Positions 22,003 to 34,000 of a stretch of DNA of 64,000 nt are shown here, one piece after another. The DNA comes from Limnephilus marmoratus (taxonomy: Eukaryota > Arthropoda > Insecta > Trichoptera > Limnephilidae), in the NCBI GenBank assembly GCA_917880885.1, contig OU862920.1, forward strand, positions 35,313,019 through 35,377,018. Direction: 5' to 3'. The notes under the pieces were generated by a model. The model made no database searches. It was not told where the DNA came from and saw nothing but the letters and a program-made list of their open reading frames with translations. A program made the translations under genes and the position numbers. The stretch's first letter is position 1. Every line of letters starts with the position of its first letter.

Positions 22003-22182
22003 AAGTAAAACTTCTTTACGCACGCTTGACTTGGGGAGTAAGCTGGTGAATGCGTGACGAGAGCGTTATGAAAAGTGTGATCGGGCGAGGCGAATGGTTG
22101 TGCGAGGCGTACGGAATTTGAGATGGAGATAAAAGTTAGTGACGTTTTACTTCTGTCGTGTGGTCTAAAGCACGATCGTTTT
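22003..22182 (+). mobile_element. HINE-like family A, copy A4 (one internal unit)
   Basis: Starts TGAAGTAAAACTTCTTTACG and ends TTTTACTTCTGTCGTGTGG...AAAGCACGATCG plus T7. It has only one core unit (GACTTGGGGAGTAAGCTGG...GGGCGAGGCGAATGG), in contrast to A1-A3. Confidence 0.77.
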
Positions 22183-23204
22183 TTTATTAAATAAAAATGT
22201 GCTACAAATAATTAGATTTTGTATTTAATTTAAAACCATCAATTAATATTTTTGAAATCGGGTCAACAAGACCCGAAGGCCTTAAGCCTCGGTTCTCCCA
22301 ATTTCAACCGATTTCTTACAAATCTCCCTTAAACATTTGAAGTTTTTAAGCTCTTAAAAAAATATATCTTATTTTTGAAGATAATATCTAGACATTTATC
22401 GCGCCGAAACGCAAATTTTAGAAAATTCCCTCGATAGAAAAAAATCACAAAGTATGCTCCAAAAATTATTATTAACACCTTTGTTTCAGTTATTTTACAA
22501 GTTATATGTATGAAAAAATTCACAGCGTTTCTTTAAATAAAACTAAAGACAATTATCGCGAGATTTTTGCTCTTTTTTCAATAAACCGTGATTAATTAAA
22601 TATTTCATCAACAGGCGCTTACGTTTTTTAATTCTAAAGATAATATTCACCGGCCATCTCTATCTAACGTGCGTGTAACCTATGTGCGAAATATTGCTAA
22701 ATATTCGTCATTCGCTGTCCAGACAGCTCGCCACACAGACGTGTAGTCCTACGTTTCATGATTTGTTTAATATACACGTACGTAAATAATAATATTGTTT
22801 TGTGAAAATGGTAAGACAATAACAAAAAAGTCGTATTTCTAAGCGTAAACATTATCTCCTGTGATCATAATTTTATTAATATAATACATACTCGTATTAT
22901 TTACTATTATGTAATATTTATTATAAAAATAAATTTTCAATTTATTTGTGTATTATATAACAAAGGTGACAGTTATTGTTTTATTTTTTACAGAATGCGT
23001 ACTTTGGGAAATAAATCTATTTCCAATGCTTCGGAAACTGAAATTCCCGGGCAAGTTTTTTTAAATTAAATTACGTTTTTTTTTAAATGACCATTGAATG
23101 CAAAAGCTTTTATTTTGCTCATTTATTAAAATTATAGGACATAATAATAATACATTTTTACGGATCAAGCTGCTAACAAAAATCTGCTTTCAAAAATTAC
23201 CTTG
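22183..23204. other. Intronic AT-rich sequence
   Basis: No repeat recognised. A possible splice-like pair (ATGGTAAGAC at 22807 and TTTTTTACAG before 22994) brackets no convincing coding sequence. Confidence 0.3.
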
Positions 23205-23205
23205 T

Positions 23206-23630
23206 TTTTTTACAGTAACTCCACATAGGCCCTGAGGATTTTTTTTCCCTCAGGGCATATGTCATCTTTGGATTTGCTGTGTGGAGGGTGTTTTAATGGA
23301 AAGGAAGGAGAGGAAAGGATAAGGTTATAGGGGTGGGTAGGAATTTGAGGGTCAGTGGGTTTGGGTGTGACGGACTTTTGAATCCATCCCTCCCAATGCG
23401 GTGCAAGGCGATGTTCCAAAAGAGTTCTGCCTGAGAGGTCGCAAGATCTCCCTCAACCCGTCTCTCCCGATCTGGCCTACCACGCAGCTGGTGGGCAGAC
23501 ACATCCGCCACCAAGATCCAAACCCGGGCACCCCTGCTAAGTCACCAAACGTAGCGAACAACTTGGGGTTATCCAATAAATAGTTTCCGGGGCGGCGGTA
23601 CCCTTACCCGCGTCCCAAATTGTTACGGAC
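23206..23630 (-). mobile_element. SINE-like element copy S2
   Basis: Near full-length reverse copy. It opens with a T-run and TAACTCCACATAGGCCCTGAGG (tail hairpin), continues GATTTGCTGTGTGGAGGGTG, GGGGTGGGTAGGAATTTGAGG, CTCCCGATCTGGCC, CGGGCACCCCTGCTAAGTC, and ends GGCGGCGGTACCC...CGTCCCAAATTG, the 5' terminus of the family. Confidence 0.78.
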
Positions 23631-24960
23631 AAGGAAATATGTAATTATCATCATTCGTATTATTTTATTACTACCTATTATTAGATGTTCGTTGGATAAT
23701 AAAACCAAAATGCGTTACGTAAATGTAAGTAAATAAAAGTTTCGCTTGTTTACTAAAACCAACTACATTGTTATAAGTAATTACTTTGACATTTTTATAA
23801 ATGTTTAATAATTTAGATTCCATCGGTTAACTAGTCCTAGCAAAGCTGTAGTTTGCTGATATGCACGATGCACGCGCCTGCCCGCCCGTCCTTTACGCTC
23901 ATAGCTTTTAGGGCTGCCACTTCATAAATTTCTACATAAACTTCGGGAGGTACATGATGGTGAATGTAAAAAAGACAATTAACTTTTTTCTAAATTCAAT
24001 TTTTTCCCTATACAAAATTATTTTTCCACAGAAGAATATTATTTTTTTCATACAAACAACAAAACTTTTTTACCCGTAACTACCTTAGAACGTTTTGAAA
24101 AAAGTTTCGTACCTTTTTTTACGTGTACTGTCGTGCAGAATTACCTCCCGTAGCTTGTGCACTTTACCCCCGGATATAAATAAAGAGCGAAAAGGTGCGT
24201 GTAGGCAAAAACAGGTTGTGCCAAACTCAGTCAGTGGTTTGATGCACATCCTCCCTTCCCACAAACCAGTGAAATAATGTCAATTTTTGTGGAGTGGAGT
24301 CGTCGGAGATGCCACAATAACTTGCTAAGATGCTGTTCAAGTTGGTGAAGATTCATTAAACTAATTGTTTTAGGAACTAAATGATGAAATAATAAATGAA
24401 ATCCAAGTCCCACAATCTCAAACAAAAGTGGTGTGTCAGTAATAAGATAAAAAATGACGACATTTACTAAAAAACTTAAAATTCCAGTAAATATTTACTG
24501 GTTGAAGATTAGTTTGCAAATGTATACATATTATCTAAAAGGGAATTAAATTCTTTCCAACTTCTTTCAAACAAATTTCTTTCTTTGATAAATATTTTAG
24601 ACGATATGAAGGAATGTTTGATGAAAAATGTGAGGTAAAATGATTTTATTCGAAAATATCTACATTTGTGGAGCGTGTAAGTCAAAAACGGCTGGGATTT
24701 CGAAAATTACGTATAGAATAAAAGTTGTAGATAATTTTATGAGCTTTCACTTATTCTAAAAAAAATCCTCTGAAATGCACCGTTTCCGAGATATAAGCGT
24801 AAATCAAAAATTGGAACCTTCTCCCCCCCCCCCTCCCTCCCCTAGCTCATCACCTAGACGTCAGAACTTTTAGTATGTTCACACCCTAAGCACCCTGACC
24901 AAGTTTCTGAAGGAATCGCTGAGGTGCACTCTACACCTACTTTTGGACCATTCATTTTTT
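23631..24960. other. Intronic sequence, possible eroded foldback
   Basis: CGGGAGGTACATGATGG near 23943 is partly complementary to CAGAATTACCTCCCGTAG near 24138, suggesting a degraded inverted repeat of about 220 bp. At 24823-24840 there is a C-run. No coding signal. Confidence 0.35.
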
Positions 24961-24961
24961 T

Positions 24962-25312
24962 TTACATGAGCTCCACACAGGAGGCTCTGAGAAACATAAT
25001 TTCCCTCAGGGCCTATGTCATCTTTATGCTCACCTATGATGCTGTGTGGAGGGTTTTTTTAAGGAAAGGAAGGAGAGGAGAGTTCTGGGAAGGAACAGGG
25101 TTTAAGGGGTGGGTAAGAATCTCGGGTTCAGTTTTGTACTGGTCATCCGCCTCCAAGACTTGGACAAACCTCACTCCATGAACCCGGGCACCCTTGCTAA
25201 ATCACCAAACGTAGCGAACCACTTGGGGTGACCTATGGCAGAGGTATTGGTTATCCAATAAAGGTTCCCGGGGCGGCGGTACCCATTCCCACCTCCCAAA
25301 TTAAAAATTGAC
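24962..25312 (-). mobile_element. SINE-like element copy S3, internally deleted
   Basis: Reverse copy: GAGCTCCACACAGGAGGCTC, CCCTCAGGGCCTATGTCATC, GATGCTGTGTGGAGGG, GGGGTGGGTAAGAATC, CATGAACCCGGGCACCC, GGGGCGGCGGTACCC, CTCCCAAATT. The middle (CTCCCGATCTGG part) is missing. Confidence 0.75.
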
Positions 25313-25514
25313 TGGACTATAAACAAATATGATTAAAATGAGCACTTTACTTAGTTGAAAATTGAAAAATGGGTCGGGTCAAGATGTCGCGGGTTCAATT
25401 CCTCTTTCAATGTACAAGCAACATCTTCCGCTTATTATGATGCTGGTAGGAGATTTTCAAATTGTCAGGTTATTCATAAACCGGGAATACGAATTATGAC
25501 GCTTTTTCTTTAAA

Positions 25515-25768
25515 AAAAAGTAGTACCCAATAAATAGATAAGCCTCACCCCATGAACCCGGGCACCTCTGTTATCCAATGAATGGTTGCCGGGCGGCAAT
25601 GGTCGCCTTCCAAATTGATACCTCATCCCATAACCCGGGAACCCCTGCTAAGTCACCAAACATGGCAAACCACTTGGGTGACCTACGGCAGGGGTGTTGG
25701 TTATCCAAAAAATGTTTTCCGGGGCGGCGCGGCAGTACCCATCCCGTCCCGTCTCCCATATTGATAAG
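25515..25768 (-). mobile_element. SINE-like 5' heads, two fragments in tandem (S4)
   Basis: Two partial heads follow each other: CACCCCATGAACCCGGGCAC...GCCTTCCAAATTG (to about 25617), then CATAACCCGGGAACCCCTGC...GGGGCGGCGCGGCAGTACCC and CTCCCATATTG. Confidence 0.65.
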
Positions 25769-27547
25769 ATAAATTAAAGAGAAACAATGATAATAGTAGT
25801 TCCGTTATAATAAATAATATAGCTTTGTTTTGTGAACGGTCACCTCAAGTGTACATTACACTTTATAGGTAATCTAACGTAATACATTGAGAAAATAACA
25901 GATATTTTCATAAATATTATGTGTATTTTAAAATTGTGGCAGCCCTACATCTATTATTAACTTCTCTGGAAACGAATGCTTGAAATGAAATTATTAGCCA
26001 AGTTCCAAACCAGACCTTTTGTAATAATAATGCGCGCGCGCTGCAGATACACCTCCTGTCGAATGCGTTAAAAGCAAATTTCATGAATCGTCCGAAATGT
26101 TTTTTTTTGTGCGGAGAACGAGGCCTTAAGTGTACATAGTAAATGAGGAATTAGGTTTATCCCAAAAGTTTTGGGAAGGAAGGATTGATGCACCAGGCTT
26201 TACAAAGCTAATAATAATCCAAGTACCAAATCGTAACACGAGACTTCCACTTTATTAATTCGTTGAAAACAAACTTTATTTCGTCATCCCCCTGCCCAAA
26301 AGCTACGTAAACTTGGAAATAAATTCAGTTCCGTTGTTATTTTCATTTAGTAAATTTTAATATTTATGTCAGTTCTTAAAAGAAAAAAAATATCGCTAAT
26401 ATACCTAATATTAAATTTGAAAGTAACCTTTTATGCTGAATTTTGCCCTTTACTTTACTTTTCATTTTGTTGATTTTTGCTATCTACTATACTTTTTTCT
26501 CCCTTTTCTATGTATTTGTTGTATGAGTAGGGAGTAGGTATTAGGTTGATTATTTTATGTTCGACATATTTTATATTCTAATAATAGAATATAAAATATG
26601 TTTTATATTCTATTGTTTCTTAGTATCAACATGGATTATTTAATTGGCATAAGACAACTATTTAACTTATTTAATTTATGGCAGAGATGGTTTACTTTCT
26701 GCGCAGTACAATTATGGTACTGCCAAAAATGATTTTTTTATTCAAGCAAAATGAAAATATTGAAAACTTTTTAAGCATTTCACTATCCCCAAAATCTTAC
26801 TATTATTTCTGTAAACAGTAGAGCTCACGTAATGTTGATTATTCCGATTTGGCAGTTCGCAACACTCATGTGAACTCTACCGGAGTAAAATGGAACTATC
26901 CAACAAGGCTACCATGTTGATAGAGTTGACAAATTTACAATCAAAGATAATTTAAGTTAAATTCAAAGCGCTATAGTTAAAACATGACGTCGCTACGCTC
27001 AGTCAATTATTATCTTTTGATTACGTTTACATCAACCACTATAACTGTAAGTGGAGCATACTAATTGGCTACTCTCTACAGCGCCATTTTTTTTAAACAT
27101 GGTATGTTAATGGGATGTAAAACCTCCGTGAATACATGAGAGAAATAAATCCAAAGGTTGCAGGAATATTTCAGTGACTATCTGTCAACTGGAGCGGTAC
27201 ACAAGTCCCCGAAGCAAAATAATAACATGTCGATGGAACTGCATTCAAATTCTCCAAAGCCCCGTGAAAGCAAATACTCGGGAGATACGGTTTTGAATCG
27301 GAATATTTTTCGTTTTCAAATAACTCTTTGAGCTTTGAAACCGCAGCGCGTGAGAGTGCAGCCAAAACGCTTGACAAACATCTCGTTACTAGCTGGAAGG
27401 GTAATTGTAAAGTTAATGTATATAAGTATTTATTAACTCCATAAAATAGATATAATCCGTAAAATTGCAAGAGTTGATGAGACTAGTAATGTTTGAGAAA
27501 TAGTTTCGCCAATCGACGTTTTTCATAATTTTTAATTTATTTTTTAC
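25769..27547. other. Intronic AT-rich sequence
   Basis: Holds one perfect short palindrome at 26566-26599 (ATATTTTATATTCTA, 4-nt loop, complement). No gene. Slightly GC-richer at 27180-27400, with no recognisable product on either strand. Confidence 0.35.
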
Positions 27548-28030
27548 TAGCTGGTACCCGGCATGCGTTGCTATGCCATTTAATAAAAAAAATGTTTCTC
27601 CCTTCGCGTCCTTTCCCATTCGTCCCGTTCACCTTCCTCCCCCCTTCCTCCCCCGCGTCCCCTTCCCTTCTCGCGTTCCCACTCTTCCTCCACCTTCCCT
27701 CTCCTCACTCTACTCCTGCCCCTTCCCCCGTCCTGCGAACCCCCCTTCCGATTTCCCATCCCCCATCCCGTAAACGTCTCGCCCCTCCCCCGGATTCCCC
27801 TCCAGAGTTCCCTGCCCTCCCGGGTTCCCCTCCCCCGTCCTGCATTCCATACATTCATTCCCGATACATTCAGTTTTCAAACAGCTGTGTGCCACCTATT
27901 GCAATTTTTTTATGCAAATTTCATGATGCCAGAGCTCGTATATGTCATGTGAGCTATATTATTGTAAAGTTTCATTAAAATCCATTCAGTAGTTTTTACG
28001 TGAAAGAGTAACAAACACACGTAGATCCAT
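27548..28030 (+). repeat. Pyrimidine-rich dispersed repeat, copy 4
   Basis: Starts CTAGCTGGTACCCGGCATGC and TTGCTATGCCATTTAATAAA, then a C/T tract to about 27845, CATTCCCGATACATTCAG, GTGCCACCTATTGC, and the tail ATCCATTCAGTAGTTTTTAC, GTGAAAGAGTAACAAACAC. This is the best-preserved copy. Confidence 0.72.
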
Positions 28031-28206
28031 GTTTCGTTTAATATTATGGCTGTTCGATGGCATACGATCTAATGCCATTTTGAACATTTTTACTAAATCA
28101 TTTTTCTGATGAAGAAAAGTTTGCAGTTCTTGGACAATGGTTCGTTTCACTGTTAGATTATAAGCAGAACGCCTTTCAAATTCCGCGTCTTGATTGCCCA
28201 TAAAAC

Positions 28207-28640
28207 GCTAGCTTTTTCCCGCTTCTTCGCTCGCATAGTATTAGGGTGATTCCCACTCCGCCTCCTCCACCTTCCTTCTCCCCACTCCACTCCCCCCATC
28301 CCTTCCTCCCACCCCTCTCTCCATCTCCCTCCCCCTCCCCACTCCACCTCTCTCTCCCCCCTCCACCTCTCTCTCTCCATCCTCCAAGCCCCTCCACCCC
28401 TTCCACCTCCCCCTCCCCAAACCCTCCCCCCCTCCCCCTCCCACCTCTCGCATTCCATACATTAATTCCCGGTACATTCAGTTTTCAAACTGCTCGCGTG
28501 CCACCTATTACAATTTTTTATATAAATTTCTTAATGCCAGAGCTCAACAGTAGTTTTATACAAAATAACGAAAGAAAAAGAATTATGAAATTAAAAAACA
28601 TGCGGTACGCCCATGCAATCTCTCGGCATCCATCTTGACA
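28207..28640 (+). repeat. Pyrimidine-rich dispersed repeat, copy 5
   Basis: Starts GCTAGCTTTTTCCCGCTTC, TTCGCTCGCATAGTATTAGG, then about 200 nt of C/T, CTCTCGCATTCCATACATT and GTGCCACCTATTACAAT. Its head resembles copy 2 (9696) rather than copy 4, so two subfamilies exist. The long proline-rich frames are artefacts. Confidence 0.68.
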
Positions 28641-29370
28641 CGTCTAAAAAAATCTGACTCCTTCGCCAAAGATGAAGTTATATGTGAAATCCTATTTAGA
28701 TACTATTTTGATTAATCTTTACGACGAATCGGCTTACAGTATAAACATCAAAAAATATGCTACGGATAAATCGAAGCATTTACTATCTTTTCTATGTATT
28801 GGAATAATAATAAAATTATTATTTACGTAACGAAAAATATAAGCGTAAACCACCAAAAACATGTTTTTTCATGACTTAACTATGAAGTAATACAAGGAAC
28901 AATTTTTTAAAAATACCCTTTATGGCTAAGACTATTTTCGAGGTTTTCCATGTTCCAACTTTTTTTCGTTATTATAAAATTATGCACAAAATAAATCAAA
29001 ACCACTTTTTCGCTTACTTGCCTCGCGTTCGATTTTAAAATTTGCAGGCATGAGATCGAAATATTTCTATGAGCGCAAATTGACACCTGCCGCTATGATT
29101 GTAAGAACAAAAACAATTTCCGTTTTTCTCCACCTTCCGGTTGTCAGTTTGGCCAACCACACCAAGTTAAAATCTTAAATGGAATTAAATTAACGCGGTA
29201 CCTACTAGTGAAACAGATATGTTACAATTTTTAAATTTTACATTTTTACATAACATGATAGAATATTTCATACACTCTCATAATAAAGCAGATGCTTGTG
29301 CTTAGGAGAGGACAATTATATTCTTTAAATATTTTTATACGTACAATATTATTATAACTTTTATAAGATA
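28641..29370. other. Intronic AT-rich sequence
   Basis: Nothing recognised. Confidence 0.3.
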
Positions 29371-30420
29371 TGATACCCTGGAATTCCTCAAGGGTCTAAC
29401 CTCGGACCTATGTTGTTTCTAATACTTATAGATGACATCCAAAACTGTGTTAGGAACGGCAAATGTCTACTATTTGCTGATGACCTTAAAATAATGATGG
29501 AAATAAGCTGCCAACAAGATTGCTTTAAAATGCAAACTGATCTGGATGCACTATCTGAATGGTCGTTGGCAAACAAATTAGATTTTAACACAAAGAAATG
29601 TGTCACAATGTCCTTCACTCGTTGTAAAAACATTATAATTTACGATTATAAAATAAAAGGCGAAACGTTATCACGTGTAAAATCCGTGAAAGATCTCGGT
29701 GCCGTCTTTGATCCAGAATTGACATTCTCTTACCATATATCGCAGCTCACTCAGTCCTGCTACAAACTTCTAGGATTCATCATCAGGACTTGAAAGCAAT
29801 TTGATAACCAAAAGCTATGCTAGCGTTATTCGATGGCATACTGAGAAGCAAACTGGAGTACGCGAGCGGTGTTTGGACACCGTACCACCAGAAGTACATT
29901 GACATGTTAGAGCAAATCCAGAAGAAATTCCTCAGGTATGTTTATATGCGAAAGCATGAAACCTATCCAAGGTTCATGCACCATATTGACTTACTTGAGG
30001 AAACTGATTCTGTGAGCCTAGAAACTAGAAGGAAAGCAAGTCTTGCTATTCTGTCTTTCAAAATTTGGAACAATTTCATCAAAAGCCCATTTCTCTTGGG
30101 ATGCTATGATTTATATGTACCAGACCACTACAGCCGAAGTCGACATCATGACTTATTTAAAGTACCGAACGGCAGAACAGACGTCTTGGCAAAGCATAGC
30201 ATGACGAAGGGAGTGGTGCTGTTAAATGAAATTGCAAACCATTTGGATGTAAGTGACTGTTCTTTATATGCCTTAAAAACATTATTGAAGAGTCACTTGC
30301 CTAAATGCTGATAGGGTTACTAAATTGTACTGTAATTGGAATTATTCTGTTGTACAATAATAATAAAAAATAATAAAATAAAATTATACATATAAATAAA
30401 TATAATACATAAAAGTAATA
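29371..30420 (+). pseudogene. Non-LTR retrotransposon 3' end (J1 family, copy 1)
   Basis: The frame opens exactly at GIPQGSNLGPMLFLILIDDI (RT motif B region) at 29380. It continues with the catalytic motif C as LLFADDLKIMM (FADD instead of the commoner YADD), then KDLGAVFDPELTF and LLGFIIRT. A stop at 29791 and a frame change precede AMLALFDGILRSKLEYASGV, WTPYHQKYIDMLEQIQKKFL, then the C-terminal domain ending LKSHLPKC at 30308. It is 5'-truncated within the RT domain. The 3' UTR ends CTGTTGTACAATAATAATAA plus an AATA-rich tail. This is a jockey/CR1-like element, not active. Confidence 0.85.
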
Positions 30421-30950
30421 AAAAAATATACACAAGTTATAAAAGATACATACAAATGATAAGCAAAACATAATTTCGATGTATTTTAATAATGAGGTGG
30501 TACTACAATTTTCTTTTCTTTAAATAACTGCCAGTTTTCTTCCCATCGTATATCAAGGGTTAATTTATTGAATAATAGTATTCCCTTAAATATATAATTA
30601 TGCCGTGCTGTTAAAGTTTGTAGTAGTGGTACGGTTAGTCCTCCAACAGAACTATTTTTTTTTGCTAATATTTAATTGTGAGATATTATAAAAGAAATCT
30701 TTATGTAATTAAAGTAGTGCAATTTTGTCATTAATTTTAGGAAGTGGGGGAAGCGGGAAATTCCTGGAATATATTTATTGTTGGATTATTTATTTGGATA
30801 GTAAAAGGCTTTTCAAGATAATTTTTATTAATGTTTTTTTTTAATAAATGAAATAATAGAATGTAGGAAATCGTTTAAGCTGATCTTTTTTTCTTACATT
30901 TTTTATTTATTCAAGTATTCTCATTGTAATTTACTGCATCAGGATAGTTT
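30421..30950. other. Intronic sequence with weak minus-strand ORF relic
   Basis: On the minus strand 30660 to 30495 reads SVGGLTVPLLQTLTARHNYI, then FKGILLFNKLTLDIRWEENW and QLFKEKKIVVPPHY, stop. This may be the tail of another retroelement ORF, but I cannot name it. Confidence 0.35.
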
Positions 30951-30952
30951 TT

Positions 30953-31320
30953 TAAGTAAAACTTCTTTACGCATGATTGACTTGGAGAGTAAGCTGGTGA
31001 ATGCGTGACGAGAGCGTTACGAAAAGCGAGGCGAACGGTAGTTGAGAGGGAGATATAAGTTAGTGAAGATGGAAGAGACGTTTCGCATAATTACTGTAGG
31101 GGCAAGAGAGAGAGGTGCGAGCACACATTTTCTTACTCTCTTTCTCTCATAGCCAGTTACGTTCCGTACATCTAAGATGCAGTGCAGGCCTATTATCTGT
31201 ACCATACTGTAGGAGCAAGAGATAGCAGTGCGCGCGCACATTTTCTTTCGCTCTTCCTATCATATAGATGGAGCTAAAGAAATTTTACTTCAGTCGTGTG
31301 GTCTAAAGCACACTCGTTTT
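30953..31320 (+). mobile_element. HINE-like family A, copy A5, with an insertion
   Basis: Starts TTTAAGTAAAACTTC and ends TTTTACTTCAGTCGTGTGG...AAAGCACACTCG plus T8, with one core unit. Between about 31066 and 31282 lies foreign sequence with two direct copies of GCAAGAGA...GTGCG...CGCACATTTTCTT. Confidence 0.72.
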
Positions 31321-31970
31321 TTTTACTATACTTGTTATATATTTTTTTCTTTTATCATTGATACCATTGACGAAAAGATCAATGCTCAGCTACAATTCAG
31401 GTTTCTCTTAGAATGCAGCTGATTTTCAGCAGTGCCTATAAGATAAGTATAAATTTCAACCACAAAGAAGGAAAAGTTGTAAAAAAAGAACGAAAATGAA
31501 AACGTACTTCAACAAACCCTAATTTCTAAAACATACAGCGTATATAAAGGTGAACATTTAGGCTGCCGTATGCTCTTAATGGGGCGACATAAAACATTTC
31601 CTGCCGTACTACACGTCATTTAACTCTCTTTGAATTTGGCTATGTTAATACCGTGGTACAGTGCACCTATCATCAAAGAGCCCTGCAGTCTTTTGTGCAA
31701 CATTACATACCACTCTCTCTACCTTTTCTTTCATAATATAGTCTAATATTTTAACAGCAGTCTCCATGCATTCTCTTCTCTCGGCCTTTGTTCTGTAAAT
31801 ATGCCAGACGTTATGAAAACCATTTCGTTGTGTGTAGAAGAGAATTTAAATGAAAGAAGTTGGATAGGAAAGCTAGGCGGGAGGTGGGAGGAATATCTTC
31901 CGCAAGCTCAGACATTTTTAAAATTGCAGCTGGCAATTATAACACTCATGTACATATATTTTTTGCAAAA
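31321..31970. other. Intronic sequence, nothing recognised
   Basis: No coding signal or repeat match that I can support. Confidence 0.3.
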
Positions 31971-31974
31971 GCTC

Positions 31975-32765
31975 TAAATAGGTAACCCTGGAGGAAAAAA
32001 ATCCCTTAGGGCCTATGTCGTTTTTGGAGGTCTTGTGTGGAGGGTCTTTTAAAGGAAATGAAGGAGAGGAAGTTCTGGGAAGAAAAAAAGTGTGAGGGGT
32101 GGGTAGGAATCTGGAGGACCAGAAGTGACGAACGTACGAATCCAACCCTCCCGCTGTGGTGCGAGGTGATAGGTCGAGAGAGTCTTGCTGGAGAGGCCAA
32201 ATGGTCTCCCTCAATCTGCCTCTCCCGATCTGGCAGCAAGTGAGTAGACGAATTCGCCGCCAAGTCCTCCACTCACCTCACGCCTATGAACCCGGACGCG
32301 TATTTACAAAACCTATACCGATTCAGTCGCGGAAACGACAATTTACATTTTAAATATACCTCTATATTGGTTATTTTTTATCACATTGCAAAAACAAAAA
32401 TTGTACTAAAATCTAGATAAAATAATCTTTCTGATGTGTATATTAGAAATTAATAATTTTATTTCCAAATATTTAAATTTTAATATTATTCCCATATATT
32501 GTAAATACACCTCTATATTGATAATTTTTTATCACTTTGCAAAAACAAAAATTGTTCTAAAATCTAGATAAAATTATCTTTCCAATGTGTATATTAGAAA
32601 GTAATTATTTTATTTCTAAATATTTAAATTTTGATATTGAAAATTTAAAGGTAGGGATTGTAAATACGCAACCCGGACACCCCTACTAAGTAACCAAAGA
32701 TAGCGAATCACTGGGTTTTCCAATAAATAGATAAGATATCCATGGCTGCTTCCCAAATTAAATGA
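31975..32765 (-). mobile_element. SINE-like element copy S5, interrupted
   Basis: Reverse copy. Tail part: CTTAGGGCCTATGTCG, GTCTTGTGTGGAGGGTC, GGGGTGGGTAGGAATCTGG, CTCTCCCGATCTGGCAGC. Head part resumes at 32670: AACCCGGACACCCCTACTAAG, CTTCCCAAATTA. The TIR element 32298-32669 splits the head. Confidence 0.75.
32298..32669. mobile_element. TIR element nested in SINE S5, 9-bp TSD
   Basis: The target duplication AACCCGGAC (32289-32297 and 32670-32678) is perfect. The terminal inverted repeat is GCGTATTTACAA / TTGTAAATACGC. The interior holds two direct copies of a block of about 150 bp (ACACCTCTATATTGRTWATT, AAAATCTAGATAAAATWATC, GTGTATATTAGAAA). A 9-bp TSD suggests a Mutator-like superfamily, though hAT cannot be excluded. 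Confidence 0.82.
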
Positions 32766-33734
32766 CATCCAAAACATCTTAAAATCTACTTTGAAATACC
32801 TAAAAAGATGTTCCTAAAGCTGTTTTTCATTCATTAATATTTCGTATAAATTAATTGAGCCTCTACCTATTAAAACGATAAACGGAAATTATTTACGGAC
32901 GATTGAATTAGCGAAACGATGCTTAAAAGCGATCCCATTTTTTCTGATCGATTTTTATTTTCCAATTGTAATTTACCTTTCAGTGAATTATTTTGCTACA
33001 CCTCGAGAAAGCTGGATATAGGATTTAATAATACCAGTGTCTGTCGTTTGGTGAAATACTCCCGAGGTTATCACCAGTATAAATAATAATTTTGCAAAAG
33101 TACTCAACAAAATACCCAGGTTTCTAATTGTGTAATTGTGTTCATGAAACACAACGAAATAAAACCAACTTATAGTTATAAGATTCATTCTCACCTTTAT
33201 CACCATTGTCTATGCTGTTATAATTAATAGTACTAAATTCTTTAATATTAAATTACTAGCTGTCGTCTACCCAGCATTACTCAGGGTTATGAATGCTTTG
33301 GAGTGAAGCTTTGACGTTGTTAGTTCTGGTGTACCTGCAAACTGGGTTTCGTTTAAAAGTAGAAATTATATTATTGTTAAGAACAGAATCTAAATTTATT
33401 ATCTAAGTATTTGTTTCATTTGTTCGTGCCATGTTTTCACATTCAAGTCGTACGTTTTCCTTACACCCCTTTCTTCATTCATCAAATATGCCTAATTTTA
33501 CCCTTCATAAGTGTTTGCTTTACTTAATCATGCCAAGTCTTCCTCGCCGTCCTCGACTTCATCTACCTTTCGCTTTCACGTTTTACTTATATCCGTACAC
33601 CTCTTTCTTGGTTTACTATTTACGTCTGATCTTATCACAAATAGATATTTGATGTATGTCTTCCTTAGTCGTCCCCGTTTACTTTTACCGTTCACTTTAC
33701 AGAAGTATTATGAAATATGCCACATCGTTAGCCA
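32766..33734. other. Intronic AT-rich sequence
   Basis: TAGCTGTCGTCTACCCAGC at 33256 resembles the start of the pyrimidine-rich repeats. Otherwise nothing. Confidence 0.35.
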
Positions 33735-34000
33735 ATGAAAGCTGTAAGTCGCAGAAACGATCCGTTCTCGTGTAATAAATGTCAACAGTGTGCAAATGTT
33801 CGTTGGTTGGAGTTAGAATGCCCTTTGGGGGTTTGTCAAACAAAAAGCTCTCATGAAATTTACTGTCATCCGTTTAGTAGTGAATTGGAGCACATGTCAA
33901 AAATTCATTAATGTGCTGCAAAGTCGGAGATAGATCCGATCCCTGTATTTATCGAATGTGAGGAAGAGTTGAACCGTCCGAATCGTCCTCACTCTTAAAA
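33735..34000 (-). pseudogene. Eroded LINE fragment (tail-sharing family)
   Basis: On the minus strand, ACGAACATTTGCACACTG, TTGACATTTATTACACGAG and AACGGATCGTTTCTGCGAC match the stretch of the 61.5 kb LINE coding EHLYTVDICHMRTGRFFDS, with point changes. The rest of 33800-34500 is GC-richer but not assignable. Confidence 0.45.

Noticed and set aside
22800..23060. Small gene with ATG followed directly by GTAAGA and an acceptor at 22994
   Set aside because: The joined frame stops after a few codons and no homology is recognisable.
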